Source: Betaproteobacteria bacterium
GTDB lineage: Bacteria > Pseudomonadota > Gammaproteobacteria > Burkholderiales > SG8-39
Assembly (NCBI GenBank): GCA_007280315.1
Contig: QYQC01000214.1
Coordinates: 1 to 6,591, forward strand
Length of the DNA: 6,591 bases
Direction of reading: 5' to 3'
Shown here: piece by piece, positions 1 to 4,962 of the stretch
Numbering within the stretch: the first letter of the stretch is position 1
Layout of the letters: each line of letters starts with the position of its first letter
The notes under the pieces: model-generated
Databases searched by the model: none
What the model was told of the DNA's origin: nothing
The model's input: only the letters and a program-made list of their open reading frames with translations
Program-made: the position numbers and the translations under genes

Positions 1-326
1 AGACCGCGCGCCATGGCGCGCTCGCGTCGGAACGGCGAAATGAACGCCACAAGGGCGATCAACCCGGCATCCACCATCAGAGCCGCTACCTCGGCGATCC
101 GGCGTATGTTTTCCACGCGGTCCGTGTCCGAAAACCCGAGGTCCCGGTTCAGTCCGAGCCGGATATTGTCACCATCGAGCAGGTAGGTGTGCTTGCCCAG
201 CGCGTGCAGACGCTGGTCGACAAGGGTGGCAATGGTCGATTTACCCGCTCCAGACAGGCCGGTAAACCACAGTATCCTGGGCTGATGGCCCATGAGTTCG
301 GAGCGGGATGCGCGGTTCAGTTCCAT
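1..326 (-). CDS. cysC: Adenylylsulfate (APS) kinase CysC, 3' end beyond the left edge
   Basis: Seen: the minus-strand reading frame from the ATG at 326 gives 108 residues and leaves the window without a stop. It has a Walker A loop GLSGAGKST (residues 23-31), LDGDNIR (50-56), LGFSDTDRVENIRR (63-76), an EVAALMVDAG helix (79-88) and FISPFRRER (95-103). This order is diagnostic of APS kinases, which phosphorylate APS to PAPS, the cytoplasmic sulfate donor. The Ser of FISP, the phospho-serine position in the E. coli enzyme, is kept. Only the C-terminal part, about half the usual length, is missing. The gene follows the second PqqD-like gene by 35 bases on the same strand, so it probably belongs to the same transcript. 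No clear Shine-Dalgarno precedes the ATG, because the gap is a pyrimidine tract. A TTG at 365 overlapping the upstream stop is the alternative start. Inference: as a stand-alone copy beside lasso tailoring genes it may feed a sulfotransferase outside the window rather than assimilation. Confidence 0.88.
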   Translation of the reverse strand, partial: MELNRASRSELMGHQPRILWFTGLSGAGKSTIATLVDQRLHALGKHTYLLDGDNIRLGLNRDLGFSDTDRVENIRRIAEVAALMVDAGLIALVAFISPFRRERAMARG

Positions 327-361
327 GATCTGCTGTGGAGGTAGGAGTAGGGTAGGAATGC

Positions 362-646
362 TCAAGCGGGATCGTTGGCTGCGAGCAGCAATCGATGCGC
401 CAGCAGCTGCGTCACGAGATCGTCAAGGTCGAGTCGCAGTTGTTTCTCGGTCACGTCGAACTCCTGCAGCAAGAGAGGGAGGATCAGATCGGTCGACTGG
501 TGCTCGGCGAGTAGATGCCAGATCCGCGTGCCCACGGTATCAAGGCCAAAATAGGTCCCAGTGGCGAGATGCAGGAGTACCGCTTCACCTGCCAGATCTC
601 TGAATACGACGTCATCCGGGACTGTCAGCAACGTATTTGGCTTCAT
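362..646 (-). CDS. Second PqqD-like (RRE-fold) protein paired with the HPr-kinase-like gene
   Basis: The product is 94 residues from the ATG at 646, which shares its A with the kinase stop (TGATG) and is preceded by GGAG six bases upstream. The longer frame starting at 679 is less likely, because it would run 34 bases into the kinase gene without this ribosome site. The sequence reads like a whole PqqD domain: a beta hairpin with EAVLLHLATGTYFGLDTVGT (residues 21-40), then helices RIWHLLAEH, LILPLLLQEFDVTEKQLRLD and a closing helix DLVTQLLAHRLL. It parallels the B1 protein of this locus (VLLNLADETYYGLNPVGS), so the two are paralogues. PqqD domains bind RiPP leader peptides. Inference: the tight coupling to the kinase suggests that this copy presents the precursor, or another peptide, to the kinase. 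A PqqD-type protein next to HprK-related kinases is a known pairing in polysaccharide and exosortase-type loci, so a role unrelated to the lasso leader is possible. Confidence 0.85.
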   Translation of the reverse strand: MKPNTLLTVPDDVVFRDLAGEAVLLHLATGTYFGLDTVGTRIWHLLAEHQSTDLILPLLLQEFDVTEKQLRLDLDDLVTQLLAHRLLLAANDPA

Positions 647-1620
647 CAATTCTCCAGGTTCCGCAGAATTGTCTGGCACGCCGCGGGAAGGGCACTGAGT
701 CCGCCGGGCAGCCTCAGCCGCATGACCGGTACTTCTCTTGCCACGCGCTCCAAGACCCGCATTTGCCGCAGGATCATGGCTTGATCGGTCAAATCAATCC
801 GGAACGAGAATTCGACCAGTTCCATGAACGCATCGCGCATGGAGACAGGCTCGATCAGAGGAATATTCGTGGCACCCGGATCTTCGTGCCGCCGCAGCGA
901 GTAAATACAACGCAGCGGAACGAACCCGGGTTCGTCGGTGTTCGATTCGGGCGTAGAAACGCGCTTCTTGGACGTGTACTGCGATACGGGCAAAGTCGAC
1001 CGAGTATTGCCGAAAAGTACGTCGCGGCTATCGTCCCAGAGCCGCAGCCCCGCGTAAGCCGGTTCCACCTGCACGCTATCGGCGTCGTCTTTTATCAGCA
1101 AGCAGTCGTCGCTGAGCACGGCGTGGCCAAGCAGGTGAAACGCCGCCGCCAATGTCGACTTTCCTTGGCCGGAGGCACCGATGAAAGCGCATGCGCCGCC
1201 AGGAGTCCGGATGGCTGATGCGTGCAGGGCTTCGCGCCCACGCAGGTTCAGCAATGGCGGTACGACCTGGTCGAGAAACAGATGCCTGATCGTTTCGGGC
1301 GCGGTCCCGGAATCGGCAACGCAGCGCACATGCCGGCCGGCGCGATCAATCAGAAAATCGGCGAAACCAGGAAAATGAAGTCGATAGCCGAGACTGGTCC
1401 TGGTGCAGCGTAGCCATGGGGTGCCGGCCGGTTCGTCCCAGGTCATGACCACGTTTCCAGAATCCCAGCTGGAAACGTCGCCTCCTACCTCGAATTCGAT
1501 ATCCGCAGCTGTATCAGTCTCGAAATCGGGCCGCGCGCGCAGCTCCGGAAACGCGAAACTGCTGCGAATACGCAGTCCGCACACGCGGTAATACCGGTAA
1601 TGGTGATTCAGCGTGTTCAC
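646..1620 (-). CDS. HPr kinase/phosphorylase-like kinase (lasso tailoring kinase candidate)
   Basis: The protein has 324 residues from a GTG at 1620. The N-terminal third is beta-rich, beginning YYRVCGLRIRSSFAFPELR (residues 10-28). The core has a P-loop GASGQGKST (148-156) and LSDDCLLI (169-176), the nucleotide-binding and metal/catalytic segment typical of HPrK-like proteins, preceded by REALHASAI (129-137). Known for the family: HPr kinases phosphorylate a serine on HPr, and lasso-cluster relatives such as PadeK phosphorylate the C-terminal serine of the lasso peptide. Start choice: the frame stays open up to an ATG at 1800, but those 60 extra residues are the precursor A2 coding sequence read in another frame, and the recognisable fold begins just after the GTG. 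A weak purine stretch (GCGAG) lies upstream. The stop overlaps the next start. Odd point: neither precursor core ends in serine, so the phosphate acceptor is unclear. HprK-related kinase of a polysaccharide-associated system is the alternative description. Confidence 0.88.
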   Translation of the reverse strand: MNTLNHHYRYYRVCGLRIRSSFAFPELRARPDFETDTAADIEFEVGGDVSSWDSGNVVMTWDEPAGTPWLRCTRTSLGYRLHFPGFADFLIDRAGRHVRCVADSGTAPETIRHLFLDQVVPPLLNLRGREALHASAIRTPGGACAFIGASGQGKSTLAAAFHLLGHAVLSDDCLLIKDDADSVQVEPAYAGLRLWDDSRDVLFGNTRSTLPVSQYTSKKRVSTPESNTDEPGFVPLRCIYSLRRHEDPGATNIPLIEPVSMRDAFMELVEFSFRIDLTDQAMILRQMRVLERVAREVPVMRLRLPGGLSALPAACQTILRNLEN

Positions 1621-1631
1621 TGCCCGTGGCT

Positions 1632-1674
1632 CGCAACGATCGCCGCTGGCAATGCGGGGGCGATCGAGGTTGCG
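1632..1674 (-). promoter_or_regulatory. Hairpin in the precursor A2 - kinase intergenic RNA
   Basis: Seen: the transcript between A2 and the kinase contains CGCAA-CCT-CGATCGCC, a 14-base loop, then GGCGATCG-TTGCG. All 13 pairs are perfect, with only the CCT bulge on one side. It ends 11 bases before the kinase GTG. There is no U tract, so it is not a classic intrinsic terminator. Inference: it may stabilise the 3' end of the precursor message, limit read-through, or dampen kinase translation, which would give more precursor than enzyme. Confidence 0.5.
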
Positions 1675-1723
1675 ATTGAACCCGTGTGGCTGTGGCAGGC
1701 CTTTCTTCCGCCCGGTGGCTGCG

Positions 1724-1903
1724 TCAGTGCCGTTTTCTTCCGCCGCCGCCGTCTTGCGTTGTTTGGCCACCGGTTTTCGTGAGCTTTTCGATGGCGCCAT
1801 AGGTTGTCAAACGCGGCGTGGTGTAAGGTTTCTTGGCCGGAGCATCCGTCCCTCCTGCCTCTACGTCTTTGAGCGGTTTAGAGGTTTCCTTGCGTGCATT
1901 CAT
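1724..1903 (-). CDS. Lasso peptide precursor A2
   Basis: This is a 59-residue protein starting MNARKETSKP and ending GGRKRH. Its leader contains YTTPRLTTYGAIEKLTK (residues 27-43), an exact fit to the lasso leader pattern YxxPxLxxxGxxxxxTx, in which Tyr, Pro and Leu are recognised by the PqqD-like B1 protein and the last Thr is at position -2. The predicted core is TGGQTTQDGGGGRKRH (44-59). Thr1 would donate the amine and Asp8 the carboxylate for an eight-residue ring, leaving an eight-residue glycine-rich, basic tail. If the first residue were Gly2, the ring would have seven members. A GGAAG ribosome site lies seven bases before the ATG at 1903. It is 39/59 identical, without gaps, to precursor A1 located 120 bases upstream. 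Its last 77 coding bases sit inside the over-long version of the kinase frame, so it is easily missed by gene callers. Confidence 0.9.
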   Translation of the reverse strand: MNARKETSKPLKDVEAGGTDAPAKKPYTTPRLTTYGAIEKLTKTGGQTTQDGGGGRKRH

Positions 1904-1950
1904 GGCTAGTCTTCCGGGCGATAAAAGGCGACGCGGGCCGGGGCAGCTAT

Positions 1951-1980
1951 GCTATACCAAATTTCCGGCCATTGGCGCAA
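1951..1980 (-). promoter_or_regulatory. Candidate internal promoter ahead of precursor A2
   Basis: On the minus strand TTGCGC (1980-1975) and TATAGC (1956-1951) are separated by 18 bases, matching 3 of 6 and 4 of 6 of the sigma-70 consensus. It lies in the 120-base A1-A2 gap, with predicted initiation roughly 40 bases before the A2 start codon. The matches are modest and the gap is less GC-rich here than its surroundings. It could give A2 and the kinase their own transcript, but is unproven. Confidence 0.3.
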
Positions 1981-2023
1981 CTATCGTTCGCGCTACCGCC
2001 AAAGGGCGCCATCCCCGTCCGGG

Positions 2024-2203
2024 TCAATGCCGCCTGCGTCCGCGTCCACCGTCTCTGGTGGTGCGCCCCCCGGTTTTCGTCAGCTTTTCAAGTGAGCCAT
2101 AGATCGTTAACCGCGGGCTCGCGTAAGGCTTCCTGGCTCCGGCCTCCGTCTCGCGGGCGACTTCATCATTTCGTGGTTTCGTGGTTATTTTTCGGGCATT
2201 CAT
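2024..2203 (-). CDS. Lasso peptide precursor A1
   Basis: This is a 59-residue protein starting MNARKITTKP and ending GRGRRRH. The leader contains YASPRLTIYGSLEKLTK (residues 27-43), an exact match to YxxPxLxxxGxxxxxTx. The predicted core after Thr(-2)-Lys(-1) is TGGRTTRDGGRGRRRH (44-59), with Thr1 to Asp8 as the likely isopeptide ring. Six of the 16 core residues are Arg and the last is His, a strikingly cationic lasso peptide. The gene begins 25 bases after the cyclase stop, with a strong GGGAGGAG ribosome site seven bases before the ATG at 2203, so it is probably translated far more efficiently than the cyclase. It is the tandem paralogue of A2, with the same length and the core differing at positions 4, 7, 11 and 14 only. 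The precursors sit behind the enzymes rather than leading the operon. Which core residue is first is inferred from leader spacing; Gly2 with a seven-membered ring is the alternative. Confidence 0.92.
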   Translation of the reverse strand: MNARKITTKPRNDEVARETEAGARKPYASPRLTIYGSLEKLTKTGGRTTRDGGRGRRRH

Positions 2204-2210
2204 GGTTCGT

Positions 2211-2218
2211 CTCCTCCC
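2211..2218 (-). promoter_or_regulatory. Strong ribosome binding site of precursor A1
   Basis: GGGAGGAG on the minus strand, seven bases before the ATG at 2203 and between the cyclase stop and A1. It is the best Shine-Dalgarno in the window. The equivalent site of A2 (1915-1911, GGAAG) has the same spacing but is weaker, which suggests unequal output of the two precursors. Confidence 0.75.
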
Positions 2219-2228
2219 ATAACGGAGT

Positions 2229-4109
2229 TTAGGCGGACTCAGGGAACGCTGCCCTGAACCAGTATTCTAACGCAAGTATCATCCACGCTGGACCCAACGG
2301 CGGCAAATCGCCGCGCATGCACCCATTGAGCAGTTCCGTCGCTACGCGCGCATCGACGTAGCCGCCCGCGACGAGGCGCAGCGATTTGAATACCTTGTCC
2401 GCCGATTCGCGCACCAGGGCTTCTTTGTACAAATGGGAAAATTCGGCCTTGCTCCTTCGCCGGGATACGGAGTCCGGGAGCAGTCCTTTCATCGCCTGGC
2501 GAAGCACGTACTTGGTTTGATCGTTGCGCCAGCGTTGATCCTCTGGAAGTGCCAGTGCGAACTCGATCAGCCGGCGATCATAATAGGGGTAGCGCCCCTC
2601 GATTCCCAGCCGCGCATCGAATCGGTCCTGCAATTCGTTGGAAAGCGCGTCCGAGCCCCTTAGCAGCGCCCCGTGGATAGCGCGCTGCGCCATGGTCGGA
2701 AAGCGCGGGGCCGACGGGCTGAGCAGACGCTCGCGCAGTCTGACGGACCGGGCGAATCCGGGGGTGATCCAGCGCGGAACATTTGAACGGACATGCAGCC
2801 GGACAAATGATTTCAATGCGTGCGGAACCAAGGGAAACAGGCACCAGCGGGCAGCGTCGCGTACCGTGAATTTCCGGCTTGCCCAGACATTGGATTGAGC
2901 GACGTCGTGGCGAATCTGCCGAACCAGCGACGGAATTCTAAGTTGCAGCAATAAGTCGGCACAATGCGCACGGTCGCCCGCCAGCCATTCGTCTCCACCG
3001 AATCCCCACAGGGTCACTCTGCTTCCGTGCACGAGTGTCAATTGGTGCAACGGTAGCCAGGCCGATCCGTTGGGATAGTCGGGAAAGTCGAGAAACCGTT
3101 GCGCTTGATCGATGAGCGGTTCCGCGGGTGCGTTATCCATGCTCGCGCCATGTACCGTGTCTCCCCACATTCGGGCAACATCGTCCAGGTAGTTTTGTTC
3201 GTCGGCATCAGGATTGCGCGAGAGCAGCGAGAACACCAGTGGCCTGCCGGTTGCGAATTTCCGCTCCCTGATCAGGTGATGGGTCATGCCAAGAATAGAG
3301 GAGGAGTCCAGGCCGCCACTCACAAACTGGCTGATCGGAGTCTGGCTTCTAAGGCGGCAGCGCACGGCTTCCTCGAAGATGTCGAAGAAATGCTCGGCGT
3401 ATTCTGCGTCCGAGGCATGGCGGATAGTCCTGGCAGGATCGACATGAAAATAGCGCCTGATGCGCAGCGCGCCGTTCTTCAGTACCGCCTGATTCCCCGG
3501 CGGCAAGCGCTGAATGCCTTGGTAGAGCGTGTCCTGCACGCTCCTGATGTCATCGCAGAGATATTCGCCCAGCATCCCGAGGTTGGGCATGCGCTTGAAA
3601 CGGGGCAGGTCGAGCAATGGGCGCAGTTCTGAGCTGAAGCTGAACGTGGCACCGTCGAACACGTAATAGAAGGCCCGGATGCCCACCGGATCCCGCGCAC
3701 AAAAAAGCGTACGATTTCGCCCGTCCCAGATGGCAAAGGCAAAGTCGCCGATGATGTGTTGCGGACATTCATCACCCCAGCGTTCATAGGCGCGCAGCAC
3801 GAGTTCGGCATCGGTATTCGAGCGCATCACCAGCCCCTTGCTCTCCAGCGCCCTGCGCAGATCGCGACGGTTGTCCACCCGCCCGTCGAATGTGAGGCAG
3901 AGATCGGCGCGCTCGTGCCGCAACGGTTGCTTTTCGAGCAGCGACTCCGGCGTGGTATGCAGCATCAGGTGTGCCACTCCTACCGGACCATCGATCCAGC
4001 AGGCGATGCCATCCGGGCCCCGGTGGGCGATGGCGCTGGTCATCCGCTGCAACAGCATGCGATCGACAGGCCGATCGTCGAGGTTATAAATCCCCGTGAT
4101 TCCGCTCAT
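2229..4109 (-). CDS. Lasso cyclase, asparagine synthetase B-like (lasso C protein)
   Basis: The 626-residue protein has two domains. The N-terminal glutamine amidotransferase-like half begins MSGITGIYNL and keeps AHRGPDG (28-34), LTFDGRVDN (72-80) and HIIGDFAFAIWD (118-129), but residue 2 is Ser in place of the nucleophilic Cys, so it should not release ammonia from glutamine. The C-terminal synthetase half carries the ATP-pyrophosphatase loop SGGLDSS (264-270), LWGFGGDEWL (367-376) and a distal GRYPYYDRRLIEFALALP segment. Known: lasso cyclases of the McjC type adenylate the side-chain carboxyl of the ring Asp or Glu and let the core's free amino terminus attack it. Its size, the missing Cys and its place between the leader peptidase and two lasso precursors make ordinary asparagine synthesis unlikely. 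It starts 12 bases after the B2 stop, with GGGGCGAT just before the ATG. Precursor A1 follows after 25 bases. Confidence 0.95.
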   Translation of the reverse strand: MSGITGIYNLDDRPVDRMLLQRMTSAIAHRGPDGIACWIDGPVGVAHLMLHTTPESLLEKQPLRHERADLCLTFDGRVDNRRDLRRALESKGLVMRSNTDAELVLRAYERWGDECPQHIIGDFAFAIWDGRNRTLFCARDPVGIRAFYYVFDGATFSFSSELRPLLDLPRFKRMPNLGMLGEYLCDDIRSVQDTLYQGIQRLPPGNQAVLKNGALRIRRYFHVDPARTIRHASDAEYAEHFFDIFEEAVRCRLRSQTPISQFVSGGLDSSSILGMTHHLIRERKFATGRPLVFSLLSRNPDADEQNYLDDVARMWGDTVHGASMDNAPAEPLIDQAQRFLDFPDYPNGSAWLPLHQLTLVHGSRVTLWGFGGDEWLAGDRAHCADLLLQLRIPSLVRQIRHDVAQSNVWASRKFTVRDAARWCLFPLVPHALKSFVRLHVRSNVPRWITPGFARSVRLRERLLSPSAPRFPTMAQRAIHGALLRGSDALSNELQDRFDARLGIEGRYPYYDRRLIEFALALPEDQRWRNDQTKYVLRQAMKGLLPDSVSRRRSKAEFSHLYKEALVRESADKVFKSLRLVAGGYVDARVATELLNGCMRGDLPPLGPAWMILALEYWFRAAFPESA

Positions 4110-4121
4110 ATCGCCCCGGAA

Positions 4122-4577
4122 CTAAAGCTGCTGGGGCGGATGGACGCGCAACCTGGTTGCGGAGGAAGTCAAGGTGGCGTAGCGATCGGAAACGTCGGCG
4201 CCGTCATTAAGTACCTGCCCGTCGAGTTCGACCCAAGCGTGCGCAGACAGGCTGCCGTCGGGCAATTTGGACACGCCCAAACGCATTTCGCCCGCCACGC
4301 CTCCATGGCGAAGCAGGTGGCACAGGACGATCGATCGCGGCAGGCAGCGCGTTCCCAGGAGGGAAGCGGCCGCATCGACCAGCCGCGCGATCTCGCGCGG
4401 CGTAAGCGCGGCGGAATCGGGACTGGTACGACGCCCCAGACGATCGAGACTGGCCTTCGTGTGCGCCATGCCGCGCGCCCGCAGCAGCGTCGCTGCCAGG
4501 GGCAACAGCAGCAGACTGCGCCGGACCAGGGCTCGCGCCGCAGGCGTCAGCGCAAGATACTGTCGCAGCCGTCTCAC
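4122..4577 (-). CDS. Lasso leader peptidase, transglutaminase-like (lasso B2 protein)
   Basis: The protein has 151 residues starting with GTG at 4577, in a four-base GTGA overlap with the B1 stop. The N-terminal region is helical and arginine/leucine rich (SLLLLPLAATLL, 21-32), possibly membrane-apposed. The catalytic part has TRCLPRSIVLCHLLRHGG (76-93) with Cys78, SAHAWVELDG (111-120) with His113, and VLND with Asp125. The spacing matches the Cys-His-Asp triad of McjB-like peptidases, with the His to Asp interval of 12 as in McjB. Known: this enzyme removes the precursor leader after the Thr at -2 and its neighbour, exposing the amine used by the cyclase. Stand-alone B2 proteins need a separate B1 recognition protein, which is the preceding gene. 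Length and motifs are complete. Confidence 0.94.
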   Translation of the reverse strand: MRRLRQYLALTPAARALVRRSLLLLPLAATLLRARGMAHTKASLDRLGRRTSPDSAALTPREIARLVDAAASLLGTRCLPRSIVLCHLLRHGGVAGEMRLGVSKLPDGSLSAHAWVELDGQVLNDGADVSDRYATLTSSATRLRVHPPQQL

Positions 4578-4882
4578 TCTTCGGTCCCGAGCTCGATCAG
4601 CCCGGCTGCGATCAGTTCGGCGGCGATGCGGCGGACGTCGATCGTGAGCTGCCCGTGCTCTACCTCGAATTCAGCATGCAGCCGGTCGATAATTTCCCCC
4701 AGCGTCGCGCCGCCGTTTGCCAGCTCGATCAGGCGCGACCCGACCGGATTCAGGCCGTAATAGGTCTCGTCCGCCAGATTCAGCAGCACCTGCTCCTCGC
4801 CCACGCGACGCATCAGCACCCGCTCAGGCACCCTCAGTCTCGCATCAGGCATCGGCGGATCGACCATTTTCATGTCTGTCAT
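4574..4882 (-). CDS. Lasso B1 protein, PqqD-like RiPP recognition element
   Basis: The protein has 102 residues from the ATG at 4882. It contains a compact PqqD fold: VPERVLMRRVGEEQVLLNL (18-36), the hallmark DETYYGLNPVGSRLIEL (38-54), then helices TLGEIIDRLHAEF and QLTIDVRRIAAELIAAGLIEL. Known: split-B lasso systems use this domain to grip the Tyr-Pro-Leu part of the leader and deliver it to B2. It is the first gene of the minus-strand unit and overlaps B2. The frame extends upstream to 4951, but those residues do not resemble the fold and would invade the divergent promoter region. ATGs at 4873 and 4867 are in-frame alternatives, and none has a convincing ribosome site, so the exact start is uncertain. 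Confidence 0.92.
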   Translation of the reverse strand: MTDMKMVDPPMPDARLRVPERVLMRRVGEEQVLLNLADETYYGLNPVGSRLIELANGGATLGEIIDRLHAEFEVEHGQLTIDVRRIAAELIAAGLIELGTEE

Positions 4883-4962
4883 AATGGTGCAGCCCGAGTC
4901 CCATCTTTGATGCGGCCATTCTACTACCAGCGTCGCGGCAAACGGGCGCACCGAGATAATTG
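4883..4962. promoter_or_regulatory. Divergent intergenic region, probable promoter of the lasso operon
   Basis: The 80-base gap lies between the outward-facing B1 and nucleotidyltransferase genes and is the only place from which the minus-strand unit can start. TAGAAT (4923-4918 on the minus strand) is a 5/6 match to a -10 box and would give a leader of about 30 bases before B1. No good -35 hexamer lies 16-18 bases upstream, so an activator or alternative sigma factor may be involved. I see no convincing plus-strand promoter. Confidence 0.4.

Larger units (their letters stand above)
1724..2203 (-). repeat. Tandem duplication of the precursor gene
   Basis: Two colinear 180-base coding units (1724-1903 and 2024-2203) encode proteins of the same length that are 39/59 identical. 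Similarity is highest in the leader signature and core and lowest in residues 11-24. Synonymous differences are frequent even where the protein is identical, so the duplication is not recent. Confidence 0.85.

Noticed and set aside
331..355. Purine/pyrimidine tract with repeated GTAGG-like units between the second PqqD gene and cysC
   Set aside because: Short and imperfect. It shows no array structure or partner repeat, so it was not called as a repeat.
637..1218. Plus-strand open frame (193 residues) opposite the kinase
   Set aside because: It is antisense to the P-loop kinase, with no motif or plausible ribosome site.
646..1800. Kinase read from the ATG at 1800 (384 residues)
   Set aside because: The first 60 residues are precursor A2 and gap sequence in another frame. 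The kinase fold starts after the GTG at 1620.
1968..2012. Inverted repeats TGGCGC/GCGCCA and TTGGCG/CGCCAA in the A1-A2 gap as a terminator
   Set aside because: Only six base pairs with long loops and no T run. Such matches are expected by chance in this base composition.
1894..2232. Plus-strand frame of 112 residues over the precursor region
   Set aside because: It is the complement of the two precursors and their gap. The minus strand carries leader motifs and ribosome sites and this strand does not.
3756..4760. Long plus-strand open frame (334 residues) antisense to cyclase, B2 and B1
   Set aside because: It has low-complexity Arg/Gln/Ser composition without domain motifs and lies across three well-supported minus-strand genes. 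It is a codon-bias shadow in GC-rich DNA.
4883..4951. N-terminal extension of B1 to 4951
   Set aside because: The 23 added residues do not resemble PqqD domains and would occupy the likely promoter.
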